A DNA stretch of 64,000 nucleotides, taken from the NCBI RefSeq assembly GCF_900090275.1, contig NZ_LT607755.1, positions 3,038,001-3,102,000 on the forward strand, given 5' to 3'. Source of the DNA: Micromonospora zamorensis (GTDB lineage Bacteria; Actinomycetota; Actinomycetes; Mycobacteriales; Micromonosporaceae). Positions 36,716 to 46,254 of this stretch are shown here, piece after piece. The translations under genes were made by a program, and so were the position numbers. Below the pieces are notes generated by a model. The model was not told the DNA's origin, searched no databases, and saw only the letters and a program-made list of their open reading frames with translations. Positions within the stretch are counted from its first letter, which is position 1; the number at the start of each line of letters is the position of its first letter.

Positions 36716-39610
36716 TCAGCCCCGGTGGTTGCGCAGCTGGATCGCGCTGGCCTGGACCCGGGTGCGGACCTGGAGCTTGTCGAAGATGTGCGACACGTGC
36801 ACCCCGATGGTCCGCTCGCTGATGAACAGCCGCTGACCGATCTCCTTGTTGGTCAGCCCCTCGGCGACCAGCGCGAGCACTTCCCGCTCCCGTGCGGTGA
36901 GCGCGGCCAACTCGTCGTCGGACTCCTCGGTGGGCGCCCCGCGGGTGGCGCCGTTGGGCTCCCGCTGCTCCAGCGACACCCGGGCCCGCCCGGCCAGCTC
37001 GCGGATCTCCGAGGTCAACGGCACCGCGCCCAGCCCCTGCGCCACGTGGTACGCCTCACGCAACAGCTTGCCGGCGGTGGCCACCCGGCTGCGACGAGCC
37101 AGCAGCGCCTCGGCCTGCCGCAGCCGGGAGTACGCCGCCGGATAGGGGTGATTACGTCGGTCCCACTCGGCGGCCGACACGGCCCACAGCTCCGGGTCGC
37201 TGCCGTCGAGGCGGCTCACCTCGGCAGCGCAGAGCGCCAGGAAGCCCTCCACCACCGAGCGCACCGGTCGGGCCGCGCCGGCGCTCTTGCGGGCCACCCG
37301 GTCGGCGACGTCCCGCAACCGGCGTACGGCGGTCGGGTCCACGTCCACGGTGCGGCTGGCGTGCGCCTCCGCCTCGGCGCGCAGCCCGTGCCAGACCAGG
37401 GCGGACAGGATCATCACGTCGTCGGAGCGACTCTCGGTGAGGCCGCGCTGGACCGCCAGCCGCGCCACGTCGTGCCGGCCCTCCCACATGGCCAGCCCGG
37501 ACCGCAGGGTGAGCAGCGGGATGACGTGGCGCGCCCCACCGCCGGCGAGCAGGGTCGCCACCGCGTCGAGGTCCCGACCGGCGGCCTCGATGTCCCCGTA
37601 GCCCACCGAGAGCCGGCACCGGGCGAGCAGCAACTCGACGGCGTCCGCGCCGGAGGGTCGGTGCCGCAGGGCCGCGGCGACCACCTTCTCCGCCTCGGCC
37701 CACTGGCCCACCCGGAACAGCCCGTTGATGGCGATGGCCAGCAGCCGGGTGCCCCAGGTGCGGCCCAGCCCCAGCTCGGCCACCCGCTCGGCGCCGCGCC
37801 GCGCCACCACCACGCCCTCTTCGAGGATGTTCAGCGGGCCGGTCAGCAGCTCCGCCAGGTGCAGGTAGGCGCAGGCCACGTCCTCGGGTTGGCCGGCGCG
37901 CTCGGCGGTGTCGAGGGCGTCGCGCATGACCGCCAGGCCTGCGTCGGGGTCTTCGAGACAGGCGTCGCTGAAGCCCAGCGCCGAGCTGGCCAGCACGACC
38001 TCGGTGGCGGAGCCCTCCACGTTCTCGGCCAGCGCCAGCGCCTCGCGTGCCCGCTCGCCGGCGTCGGCGTAGCGGCCCAGGTGCAGCAGCAGCTCGGCCA
38101 GGCGCGCGGCCGCGGCGGCGCGGTCGCGCGGCGAACAGTCCGCCGCCTTCAGCGCCCGCTGGTATTCCTCCTCGGCCAGCGCCGAGCGGCCGGCGGCGGC
38201 CAGGTAACGGGCCCGACGGATGTGCAGCGCGCAGCTCGGCTCGCCGCCCCGCAACGCGGCCAACTCCTCCAGCAGGGCCAACGCGCGGGCGTGCTCCCCG
38301 CAGTGGTGGGCGGCCTCGGCGGCGTTCTCCAGCAGCTCGACGCGGTCCACCGTCCGCGGGCCCGGGTCGGCGGCCAGTTGCAGCGCCGCCGACCAGTGCC
38401 GGTGCGCCTCGGCGTAACCGTGCAGCCGCTCGGCCTCCTGTGCGGCGGCCACCGCCGCCGGCAACGCGCGCGCCGGCTCACCGGCCAGCCGCCAGTGGTG
38501 TGCCAGTCGCGCCTGGTGCAGCTCACCTGGCGCGGCGGTCAGCGCCTCGGCGTAGCGGCGGTGCAACCCGGAACGCTCGGCCGGCAGCAACTCGTGCGCC
38601 AGCACCTCGGCGACGAGGCGGTGCCGCAGGCGGTAGCCGTCGTCGGCGCCGACCAGCAGCCGGTGTGCCACAGCGGCGCGGGCCGCGTCGATCAGCTCGT
38701 CCTCCGGCAGGCGCAGCACCTGGGCCAGCAGCCAGTGCTGCACCGGCTCGACACCGGCGGCCACCGCGTGCACCACCGCGTGCGCGTGCTGGGGCAGCGC
38801 GTCGACCCGGTCGAGGAAGATCTCCCGCAGCGTCTCGGACAGACCGTCGCGGCCGTCGCGCAGGTCGCGGGCCAGCTCCTCGATGACGAACGGGTTGCCG
38901 CCGCTGCGCTGCCACACCTGCTCGGCCGCCTCGGCGGACAGCGTCCGGCCGACCACGGCGGCGGCGAGCTCCTCGGTGTCGGCCCGGCCCAGCGGCGCCA
39001 GGTCGAGCACCCGCACCGTGCGCAGCCGGCGCAGCTCGGTCAGCACCCGGCGCAGCGGGTGCGCGCCCTGCAACGACTCGGCGCGCACCGCCGCCAGCAC
39101 CGAGAGCTGGAGGTCACCGAGCCCGGCCAACAGATAGAGCAGCAGCTGCCGGGTGCTGCGGTCGACCCACTGCAGGTCGTCGAGGATCAGCACCAGCGGT
39201 CGGCCCTCGGCGATCAGGTGCAGCCCGCGCGAGACCCGCTCCAGCAGCGCTCCCGCGCCATCCGGGCCGGCGGTCTCGTCGGCGAACATCTGCAACAGCC
39301 CCCGCACCGCCGAGGAGGTGCGGGCACGCGTGGACAGGTCGGCGTCGAAGCGCCGCAGCGCCTGCAACAGCGGGTGCAGAGGCGACGCGTCGCCGATGTC
39401 CAGACAACTGCCGGTGAGCACCACGGCGCCCTGCTCACGCAGCCGGTCGCCGATCTCGCCCAGCAGCCGGGTCTTGCCCACACCGCTCTCGCCGGTCAGG
39501 AAGACGGCGGCGGTCTGCCCGTGCGCGCCGTCACCGAGCAACGCGGACCGAACCGTCTGCACCAGCTCGGCCCGACCCACGAGCGGTGCGGTGTCCACAT
39601 CGCTGGCCAT
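36716..39610 (-). CDS. Large ATP-binding LuxR-family (LAL-type) transcriptional regulator
   Basis: The 964-residue LAL regulator has an N-terminal AAA/NACHT-like ATPase with Walker A GESGVGKTR (40-48), Walker B LVLILDDLQWVDRS (about 150), then TPR-like helical repeats from about 330 to 860. A C-terminal LuxR helix-turn-helix (about 900-964) reads LTAREREVLALVAEGLTNKEIGQRLFISERTIGVHVSHIFDKLQVRTRVQA. Such proteins activate sugar or secondary-metabolite operons on binding an inducer. It is divergent from the cyclase/ATPase-like gene at 39805 with a 194-base shared promoter region, so that gene is a candidate target. Confidence 0.92.
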   Translation of the reverse strand: MASDVDTAPLVGRAELVQTVRSALLGDGAHGQTAAVFLTGESGVGKTRLLGEIGDRLREQGAVVLTGSCLDIGDASPLHPLLQALRRFDADLSTRARTSSAVRGLLQMFADETAGPDGAGALLERVSRGLHLIAEGRPLVLILDDLQWVDRSTRQLLLYLLAGLGDLQLSVLAAVRAESLQGAHPLRRVLTELRRLRTVRVLDLAPLGRADTEELAAAVVGRTLSAEAAEQVWQRSGGNPFVIEELARDLRDGRDGLSETLREIFLDRVDALPQHAHAVVHAVAAGVEPVQHWLLAQVLRLPEDELIDAARAAVAHRLLVGADDGYRLRHRLVAEVLAHELLPAERSGLHRRYAEALTAAPGELHQARLAHHWRLAGEPARALPAAVAAAQEAERLHGYAEAHRHWSAALQLAADPGPRTVDRVELLENAAEAAHHCGEHARALALLEELAALRGGEPSCALHIRRARYLAAAGRSALAEEEYQRALKAADCSPRDRAAAAARLAELLLHLGRYADAGERAREALALAENVEGSATEVVLASSALGFSDACLEDPDAGLAVMRDALDTAERAGQPEDVACAYLHLAELLTGPLNILEEGVVVARRGAERVAELGLGRTWGTRLLAIAINGLFRVGQWAEAEKVVAAALRHRPSGADAVELLLARCRLSVGYGDIEAAGRDLDAVATLLAGGGARHVIPLLTLRSGLAMWEGRHDVARLAVQRGLTESRSDDVMILSALVWHGLRAEAEAHASRTVDVDPTAVRRLRDVADRVARKSAGAARPVRSVVEGFLALCAAEVSRLDGSDPELWAVSAAEWDRRNHPYPAAYSRLRQAEALLARRSRVATAGKLLREAYHVAQGLGAVPLTSEIRELAGRARVSLEQREPNGATRGAPTEESDDELAALTAREREVLALVAEGLTNKEIGQRLFISERTIGVHVSHIFDKLQVRTRVQASAIQLRNHRG

Positions 39611-39804
39611 GGCACGCAGCCTAATCACAGGGCCCCTCACCGTTCTACGGCCACACGTCGCTTGTGGTACTCCTCGCGTCGACTTTGCGACTAAAGGTTG
39701 CGGGTGGCCGACATACGTCGTTCGGCAGATCCCCCGTGAGCCCAGGAGTGCCAATCTCCGGGGGCCATCAGGCATGAGCGGGGAGAAGGGCCGGTGCGAT
39801 ACCC

Positions 39805-42120
39805 ATGACCACCATCATCGTCGACGCGCAGCGGACCTCGACCCCGCACTGGCCGGTGCCCCAGGAGAGACGCACAGTCACTGTGCTCTTCGCGGACATC
39901 GTCGGCTCCACCGCGTTGGTGGACCGACTCGACCCGGAGGACGTCCGCGCGCTGCAACGGGCCTACTTCGACACCGTGGCCGGTGTGCTGCACCGCTGGC
40001 AGGGGGTGGTGGAGAAGTACGTCGGCGACGCGGTGATGGCGCTCTTCGGCGCCCGGCACTCGGACGGCTTCGACGCGTACCGGGCGGTGCGAGCCGGGCT
40101 TGAGATCCAGGCCGCGCTGGACCGCCGCCCGATGGTCGGCGACAGCAGACTGCGGGTCCGCGTCGGTGTCGCCACCGGCGAGGTCGTGGTCGACCTGGGC
40201 AGTGCCGTCAGTGGTGGGCACGGCGTGGCCAGCGGCGCGGTGATCACCACCGCAGCCCGCCTGCAGGAGTACGCGCCACCCGGCGCCGTCGCGCTCTGCG
40301 CGGCCACCGCCCGGGCCACCGCCGGCCTGATCACCCAGCGTCAGCTGACACCGGTGTCGGTCGCCGGCCGGGTGCCGCCGATGCCGGTCTGGCACGCCGT
40401 CGGTCCGGTCCGTCCGGGCACCGACCGGCACGACGGCCCACTGATCGGTCGCCGCCGCGAGCTGGCCACGATCCGCGACCAGTTGAGCCGGGCCATCCGC
40501 GAGCAGGACCCGCGCTGGATCTCCCTGGTCGGCCCCACCGGCAGTGGGCGAAGCCGGCTGCTGCACGAGTTGACCCGTGGGCTGACCACGGTGGACGGGA
40601 TGCCGGTGCGCTGGTGTGTGGCGACCTGCCAGCCGTACCCCGATCAGGTCATGGCGCCGGCCGCCGAACTGCTCCGCGGCCTCGCCGGGGTGCGGCACGG
40701 CGACGGCCCGGCGGTGGTCCACGACCGGTTGGTGGCTGCCCTGGCGTCGCTGTTTCCGCCGGAGCGCGTCGCGGCGGCGATCCCGACCCTGCAGCGGTTC
40801 CTGACCACCCCGGACGGCTCCTCGGCGGCGCTGGCGGGGGCAGCGATCTGCCGGGACGTCCTGCTGCGTCTGGCCGCGCACCAGCCGCTGATCGTCGCCG
40901 TGGACGACGTGGACCGGGCGGCGCCGGCGATGAGCCGTTTCCTGCACGCGCTGTTCAGCACGGCGACGGCGCGCGGGTTGCCACTGGCCCTGATCACCCT
41001 GCACCAGCCGCAGTGGGCCGACACCCGGCCCAGCCCGGCCCGACGGGTGACGATCGGGCCGCTGGCCACGGTGCAGTCCGGGCGGCTGCTGCGCCACCTG
41101 CTCACTCGCGCCGGGCAACCGGTGACCCTCGCCGACCGGCTGCTGCACCTGGTGGGGGGCCGACCCGGGCACGCGGCGGCGTACGTGCGGTCGATCATGG
41201 ACGGTGCCGACCGGATGACACTCCCGCTGCCCGAGGCGGTCCGCCGGGCCGTCTGCGCGGAGCTGGACCACCTCGACGGTGAACGGCGGGCGGTGCTGAT
41301 GGCCGCTGCCACCATCGGCGGTGTGATCTCCGGCGGTGCCGTCGACCGGGCCCTCGGTTGGGCGTCCGGCCGGTCCGCGCCGGCCCTACGAGGGTTGGTC
41401 GCGGCCGGGCTGCTGCTCCCCCGGCGTGCCGACGGGTACGCGTTCGTCGCGCCCGCGCTGCGCCAGGTCGCCGCCGAACGCTTGCCCCGCGCGTTGCGGG
41501 CCGTCTTCGGCCGACGGGCCGCCGAAGCGCCGCCCCTCGACACCGTCCGCCCAGACGCCGCCCTTCCCCGTGACCACGCCGCGGCCGACCGTGCTGGGTC
41601 CGGCCGTGCTGCGGCCGAGCGGGCTGGGTCCGACCGCGCTGGGTCCGATCGGGCTGGGTCCGATCGGGCTGCCGTCAGCGGCTCGGGCGTGCGGCGCGCC
41701 GAGGTCGTGCCCCTCGACATCGTTCGGGCCCGGGACGGCCGCCTCGACGTCGTCCTCGCGGTGCCGCCCTCCGGCGTCACCGACCCGCTGCGCCGAGGCC
41801 TCCCCAGCTCGACAATGGCCACCTCACCGACCGCGCCGACGGGCGGAGCCAACCGATCGTTGGGCTTCCGCCGGCTCCGCGCCGTTGCGTCGGCTGGCGA
41901 CGTGCCTCCGACCCGAGCGTCCGCGACACCGAACAACGCGGGCGGTCACTGGCCTGCGGCCCCCGACCGGTCCCCGGCAACGATCCGCGCGGTGCCTGCC
42001 GTGCCCGGGCCGGCCGGACGCACGGCGGCTGCCGGTGCCGGGGCTCCGCCGGACGTGGTGCGCACCGGACCGCGCCCGCCGTTGATCCGCTGGCCGACCG
42101 GCCTCGCCGCCTCCGCCTGA
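39805..42120 (+). CDS. Class III cyclase domain - AAA ATPase protein with degenerate active sites
   Basis: The 771-residue protein begins with a class III nucleotide cyclase domain (about 20-200): VTVLFADIVGSTALVDRL and YVGDAVMALFG supply metal ligands D31 and D75. A STAND/AAA ATPase region (about 210-560) follows, then an Ala/Pro-rich tail. The Asn of the usual N-T-A-A-R motif is Thr (VITTAARLQ). The Walker A reads GPTGSGRS (243-250), with Arg instead of Lys. Both activities may therefore be lost, leaving a binding or regulatory role. The tail has a 15-bp repeat (DRAGS units near 41610-41680). It faces the LuxR regulator at 39610. Confidence 0.85.
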   Translation: MTTIIVDAQRTSTPHWPVPQERRTVTVLFADIVGSTALVDRLDPEDVRALQRAYFDTVAGVLHRWQGVVEKYVGDAVMALFGARHSDGFDAYRAVRAGLEIQAALDRRPMVGDSRLRVRVGVATGEVVVDLGSAVSGGHGVASGAVITTAARLQEYAPPGAVALCAATARATAGLITQRQLTPVSVAGRVPPMPVWHAVGPVRPGTDRHDGPLIGRRRELATIRDQLSRAIREQDPRWISLVGPTGSGRSRLLHELTRGLTTVDGMPVRWCVATCQPYPDQVMAPAAELLRGLAGVRHGDGPAVVHDRLVAALASLFPPERVAAAIPTLQRFLTTPDGSSAALAGAAICRDVLLRLAAHQPLIVAVDDVDRAAPAMSRFLHALFSTATARGLPLALITLHQPQWADTRPSPARRVTIGPLATVQSGRLLRHLLTRAGQPVTLADRLLHLVGGRPGHAAAYVRSIMDGADRMTLPLPEAVRRAVCAELDHLDGERRAVLMAAATIGGVISGGAVDRALGWASGRSAPALRGLVAAGLLLPRRADGYAFVAPALRQVAAERLPRALRAVFGRRAAEAPPLDTVRPDAALPRDHAAADRAGSGRAAAERAGSDRAGSDRAGSDRAAVSGSGVRRAEVVPLDIVRARDGRLDVVLAVPPSGVTDPLRRGLPSSTMATSPTAPTGGANRSLGFRRLRAVASAGDVPPTRASATPNNAGGHWPAAPDRSPATIRAVPAVPGPAGRTAAAGAGAPPDVVRTGPRPPLIRWPTGLAASA

Positions 42121-42229
42121 GGGACCGGCGTCGTTGACGTTGGCAGCTGAGCAACTCGACACGCCGAGCACCCGTCTGCTGAGCTGCCACTGATCGGCAC
42201 GACCGTCCCGAGCAGGTCTCGGGAGCGAG

Positions 42230-42784
42230 TCAGGACGGACGCCCGCCGAACTGCCAGCGGTGCACCTCGACGTCGGCGTACCGGTCCACGGTCAGGATGG
42301 CGCGCGCCGCGTCCGGGGTGGGTGCGCGGAGAAGCGCGGCGGTGCCGAGCCAGGTCTCGCCGTCGTCGGACAGCAGCGGGCCGTACGCGATCAGCTCGTC
42401 CGGGTCGGGCGGCACGGCCAGGTCGACGGCCGGCCCCGCGCCGAGGCCGAGCACCAGGTACCGGTCACCGCCCGTCCGACCACCGGGGAAGTCCCACATC
42501 GTGCGGCCCAGCGTGTTGCGCCATCGGCGCAGCAGCACATCCCGGTACACGCCGGCCTGGTAGTTCGGCTCGTCGAAGGCGAACGCCCGCGCCGCGGCCG
42601 GATCGGGCACGTCGACGATGTGCACGCTGCCGGTGGCCGTGTCGCCGGACAGTGTCGGGCCGCGGGCGACCATCTCCGCCGCGTACCGGTCCATGTAGGT
42701 CCAGTGCTCGGCCAGCAACTCGTCGCGCAACGCGGCCGAGTCGGGCCGGTCGCGGTGGTAGCACAGGAACTCCATGCCGCACAT
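42230..42784 (-). CDS. YCII-related domain protein
   Basis: The 184-residue protein contains two YciI-like ferredoxin-fold segments: MEFLCYHRDRPDSAALRDELLAEHWTYMDRYAAEMVARGPTLSGD...GSVHIVDVPDPAAARAFAFDEPNYQAGVYRDVLLRRW, then a second half LIAYGPLLSDDGETWLGTAALLRAPTPDAARAILTVDRYADVEVHRWQFGG. The His and Asp of the first half (EHWTYMD, P-D-P-A-A-A-R-A-F) match the proposed YciI site. An in-frame ATG at 42775 is an alternative start. It may be an isomerase/dehydrochlorinase-like enzyme; substrate unknown. Confidence 0.8.
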   Translation of the reverse strand: MCGMEFLCYHRDRPDSAALRDELLAEHWTYMDRYAAEMVARGPTLSGDTATGSVHIVDVPDPAAARAFAFDEPNYQAGVYRDVLLRRWRNTLGRTMWDFPGGRTGGDRYLVLGLGAGPAVDLAVPPDPDELIAYGPLLSDDGETWLGTAALLRAPTPDAARAILTVDRYADVEVHRWQFGGRPS

Positions 42785-42833
42785 TGTCGACGCCGTGCCC
42801 GATCCACTGCCGGCCGGGCGCAGGCGAGTCGTC

Positions 42834-43652
42834 CTACGGCACGGACGCCGAGGCCAGCAGCGCCGCGGTGGGGAGCGCGAGCAGGCCGTCCGGGTCGCGG
42901 TAGGGGGCGGTCAGCTCGTCGTACGCGGCACGGATCCGCACGATCATGGCCGCCGGTTGGGTCTCCATCAGCAGGCCCGGCCTGCTTATGCCGTTGGCGG
43001 GGCCGCTCCACCACGCCTCGGGGTCGGTGCGATGCGCCCAGGTGATCGTGTCGCAGCGCACGTCGACGAGGCCGGCGGCGTCGAGCAACCCGGCGAACCC
43101 CTCGGGGGTACGGGGAAAGTCCCTCTCGGCGTCCACCCTCGGCACCGACGTCGGACGGTCGACCCCGGCGGCGTTGAAAACCTCGCCCCAGAGGCTCTGC
43201 GCCTCGGGCGGCGGGGCGGGCCAGATCGTCACCGCGATCCGACCGGCCGGCCGGCCGACCCGTCGGAGCTCACCGATCGCGGCCAGCGGGTCACCCACGT
43301 GATTGATCACGAAGTTCGCCACGGCCGCGTCGAAGGACCCGGAGGAGAACGGCAGGCAGGGCAGCGCGGCGAGGCAGACCTCCTCGGCGGACGGGACGCG
43401 GCTGCGTGCCAACTCCACCATGCTGGGCTCGGCGTCGACGGCCACGACCCTGGCACCGCGAGCGCTCGCCAACCTGGCCACCGTCCCGGAGCCGGTGCCG
43501 GCGTCCAGCACGCGGGTGCCCGCGCCGACGTTCGCGGCGTCCAACAGCGACGGGGCGGGATGGGCACAGAGCGCGGCGAGGCTGCGGTCGTACGCCGCCG
43601 CGCGCCCCGCCCAGCGCGACCGCTCATGATCGTCGAACGCCGTCGTCGTCAT
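42834..43652 (-). CDS. SAM-dependent methyltransferase (class I)
   Basis: The 272-residue Rossmann methyltransferase has motif I VLDAGTGSGTVARLA, the acidic ribose residue in VVAVDAEPSMVELAR and a FDAAVANFVINHVGDPLAAIGELRRVGRPAG post-motif. It is similar to UbiE/BioC-like enzymes acting on small molecules. The start was set at ATG 43652 (MTTTAFDDHERSRW), since the preceding residues are not family-like. Single gene; substrate unknown. Confidence 0.83.
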   Translation of the reverse strand: MTTTAFDDHERSRWAGRAAAYDRSLAALCAHPAPSLLDAANVGAGTRVLDAGTGSGTVARLASARGARVVAVDAEPSMVELARSRVPSAEEVCLAALPCLPFSSGSFDAAVANFVINHVGDPLAAIGELRRVGRPAGRIAVTIWPAPPPEAQSLWGEVFNAAGVDRPTSVPRVDAERDFPRTPEGFAGLLDAAGLVDVRCDTITWAHRTDPEAWWSGPANGISRPGLLMETQPAAMIVRIRAAYDELTAPYRDPDGLLALPTAALLASASVP

Positions 43653-43753
43653 CGCCACACCCCGCTCAAGGATCTTGATGTGGCGCCACGATATCGAACA
43701 GGGTGCGTCCGGGGCGGCGCGCTCGCACAACCCGCAGGGAACGGCTCAGGGCC

Positions 43754-44362
43754 TCATCGCTGCGGAGGAATGGCGGCCCTGTCGCCCGCCGAGATCGTCG
43801 TCTCGGCGTCGGCGTCGGGCTTGGGGCGAACCCCTCCCCCGACGCTGACGCGGGACGGCCGCCACCGGACTTTGTGCCCCGTGACGAGGGGATGGGCCTG
43901 CGGTGCGCCGGCGCGGATCTGCTGCTGAAGCAGGTGCAGCGTCGGCCACCACTCGGGGTGGCTCTCCACCACCTCGTCGAGGATCGGGCTGTGTCGCAGC
44001 ATCTCGGCCGGCCAGTGATGCCACGAGTGGGCGAAGTTGAAGGCGGGCAGCAGCGAGGCCATCTGAAGATTGCACTCGAGCACGTCGCCGAGCAGTTCCG
44101 CGAAGGTCAACAGCTTCGGCCGCTCCACGTCGTCTGGCGTGCAGGGCTTCCCGTCGAAGAAGTACGGCCGCGCCGACGGGTCCTGGAGCAGACGTTCGTG
44201 CCAGGAGCGAATGAGGTTGTTGACCTCGACAAGCGCGGTAGCCGAACCGATGCCGTTGTTGATGCGGCTCTGCCTGGCCACCTCCCGTGTCTGTAGCGCG
44301 GAGAAACACAGCGAGACCGCGACCAGCACCAGACCAACGACGCTCAGGACCGTTTCGTTCAC
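43754..44362 (-). CDS. Hypothetical protein with one N-terminal membrane helix
   Basis: The 202-residue protein starts with a membrane helix (about 5-24, VLSVVGLVLVAVSLCFSALQ), followed by a helical soluble region (EVNNLIRSWHERLLQDPSARPYFFDGKPCTPDDVERPKLLTFAELLGDVLECNLQMASLLP) and a polar tail. The pattern resembles the actinobacterial DUF6082-like group, though I am not certain. No catalytic motif is visible and neighbours are unrelated. Confidence 0.72.
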   Translation of the reverse strand: MNETVLSVVGLVLVAVSLCFSALQTREVARQSRINNGIGSATALVEVNNLIRSWHERLLQDPSARPYFFDGKPCTPDDVERPKLLTFAELLGDVLECNLQMASLLPAFNFAHSWHHWPAEMLRHSPILDEVVESHPEWWPTLHLLQQQIRAGAPQAHPLVTGHKVRWRPSRVSVGGGVRPKPDADAETTISAGDRAAIPPQR

Positions 44363-44447
44363 GCCGGCACGCCCTTCGATTGCGAGAGTCCGTCTGTCCT
44401 CACGCTACGGTGGCGGCACAACCACTGACCGTGGCTGGACCTGACGC

Positions 44448-45017
44448 TCAGCAGGCGGCCAGGAAGGCCAGCACCCGCGGCCAGGTCGCCGCGGTGGCGT
44501 CCGGGGAGTGCTCGGCCAGGCCCGGGTCGGTGAACAGGTGCCCCACCCCGGGGTAGCGGAAGACCGTCAGGTCGGCACCGGCGTCGGTGAGCGCCTGCTG
44601 CCACTCGTCGACCTCCTCCGGCGCGTCGTACGGGTCGGGGTCGGCGAGGTGCAGCTGCACCGGCAACCCGGCCCGGACCGCGTCGGGCGCGCCGCCGGTG
44701 CCGTGCAGCAGGAGCAGACCCGCGGCGTCGGGGCGCTCGGCCAGCAGCGCCCCGGCCACACCGGCGCCCATCGAGAAGCCGGCGAGCACCGTCTCCGGTG
44801 GGAGGTCACGCAGCGCTGCCCGGGCCCGGTCGAGCACCACCTCCTGGCCAATCTTGTCGAGCAGCGCGAAGCCCTCCTCGACGGTGTCGGTGGCCGGCAC
44901 GCCGTACAGGTCGGGGGTGGTGACCTGATGGCCGGCGGCGCCCAACCGGTCGGCGGCGGCGCGCACGGCGGGTCGCAGGCCGTACACGGAGTGGAACAGC
45001 ACGACGTGTCGCATCAC
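44448..45017 (-). CDS. Dienelactone hydrolase family alpha/beta hydrolase
   Basis: The 189-residue compact alpha/beta hydrolase has nucleophile elbow GFSMGAG (S82), an Asp in a DPDPYDAPEEV turn and a His in GVGHLF (about 160) as the triad. Classical dienelactone hydrolases use Cys at the nucleophile; this has Ser, like related carboxylesterases. It is likely a cytoplasmic hydrolase of small lactones or esters. A single gene between unrelated neighbours. Confidence 0.85.
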   Translation of the reverse strand: MMRHVVLFHSVYGLRPAVRAAADRLGAAGHQVTTPDLYGVPATDTVEEGFALLDKIGQEVVLDRARAALRDLPPETVLAGFSMGAGVAGALLAERPDAAGLLLLHGTGGAPDAVRAGLPVQLHLADPDPYDAPEEVDEWQQALTDAGADLTVFRYPGVGHLFTDPGLAEHSPDATAATWPRVLAFLAAC

Positions 45018-45069
45018 GTCATCCTGCCGCAGCCGACCGCGCGCCCGGCGCGGCCACGCGGGGCGAGCC

Positions 45070-46176
45070 TCAGACCAGTGCCGCCAGGCGCGCGACGAGG
45101 TCGGTGGGTGGCGGCATCGCGGCGATCTCCTGGCTGACCTGCCCGGCGGCGACGCGCAGGCCGTCGTCGGTGAGCAGCCGGGTCAGCGCCTGCGCGGTGA
45201 TGTCCCGGGGGCGCAGGGCCAGGCCGGCGCCCCGACGGGCCACCAGCTCGGCGTTGTGCCGCCGGTCCCCCGGGCCCACTGTGGCCAGTTGGGGCAGGCC
45301 GGCGGCGAGGGCTCCGAGGGCGCTGCCCGCCCCGCCGTGGTGGACCAGCGCCGCGCTCGCCGGCAGCGCCTCGTCAAGCGGAATCCAGTCGACCAACCGC
45401 ACGTTCGCGGGCAGCGACCGCGCCGACCGATCGTCCGGGCGGACGAGCACGATCTCGGCGTCCACGTCGGCGGCGGCGGCCACCACGGCGGGCATCGGCC
45501 CCCGGTCACCGGGGCCGGTCAGGGTGCTGCGGGTGACCAGGATCCGGGGCCGGTCACCCGGCTCGCGCAGCCAGGCCGGCAGCTCGCCACCGCCGACGTA
45601 GGACGCGTAGCGCATCGGCCAACCGCCCTGCACGGCCACGCTGGGCGGGGCCACGGCGAGGGCGGCGACGGGTGGCGGCAGCTCACTCAGGCCGTGCCGG
45701 CGCAGCGCGCCGCCGAGTCGGGCCACTGTGGCGCCGACCAGGTCCCGGCCGTCGAACAAGGCGTTCTCCTGGCGTACGGCAGGCACGTCGAGCCGCGCGG
45801 CGGCCACCGCGCCGGCCACCGCGAACGGTTCGTGCAGCACCAGATCCGGCCGCCACCGGGTGGCAAGCGCGACCACCGGGTCGGTGAGCTGGTCGTTGAG
45901 CGCGCCGAACAGCAGGCCGGCGCCCCGGGTGCCTGCGGTGCCGGCCAGCTCGGCACGCGCGATCAGCGGATGGCGGGGGAAGACCCGCAACGCGATCCGG
46001 CCGAAGTCGAAGCCCGGTGCGATGTCGTGCACGGGCAGACCGGCGCCGGCGGCGGCCAGGCCACCGCCCCCGGTGGCCAGCAGCACGTCGTGGCCGGCGT
46101 CGCGCAACGCGACGGCGAGCGGCACCAGCGGAAAGACATGCCCGACCAGGGGCGCGGAGACCACCAGCACACGCAT
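45070..46176 (-). CDS. GT1/MGT-family glycosyltransferase
   Basis: The 368-residue GT-B glycosyltransferase has an N-terminal acceptor domain opening MRVLVVSAPLVGHVFPLVPLAVALRDAGHDV (catalytic His at 13). The C-terminal nucleotide-sugar site reads VRLVDWIPLDEALPASAALVHHGGAGSALGALAAGLPQLATVGPGDRRHNAELV, close to the macrolide/antibiotic GT consensus. It would move an activated deoxysugar onto a small hydrophobic acceptor. No sugar-biosynthesis genes are near, so it may serve a product made elsewhere, conceivably the cluster at 1-22 kb. Confidence 0.88.
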   Translation of the reverse strand: MRVLVVSAPLVGHVFPLVPLAVALRDAGHDVLLATGGGGLAAAGAGLPVHDIAPGFDFGRIALRVFPRHPLIARAELAGTAGTRGAGLLFGALNDQLTDPVVALATRWRPDLVLHEPFAVAGAVAAARLDVPAVRQENALFDGRDLVGATVARLGGALRRHGLSELPPPVAALAVAPPSVAVQGGWPMRYASYVGGGELPAWLREPGDRPRILVTRSTLTGPGDRGPMPAVVAAAADVDAEIVLVRPDDRSARSLPANVRLVDWIPLDEALPASAALVHHGGAGSALGALAAGLPQLATVGPGDRRHNAELVARRGAGLALRPRDITAQALTRLLTDDGLRVAAGQVSQEIAAMPPPTDLVARLAALV

Positions 46177-46254
46177 GAGCAGGATCCTATGTCGACCACA
46201 ACACCCGCGAGGCCCTGCGACCGGCCTACCAGCCTGGTGTGTGCCCGGCCGGGC

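Noticed and set aside
36725..39694. Plus-strand frame of nearly 1,000 codons
   Set aside because: It is the exact antisense of the LuxR regulator, whose domains are unmistakable; the frame has no motifs.
42834..43730. Longer methyltransferase start at 43730
   Set aside because: The extra 26 residues are Cys/Trp-rich and unlike the family; ATG 43652 begins with normal methyltransferase sequence.
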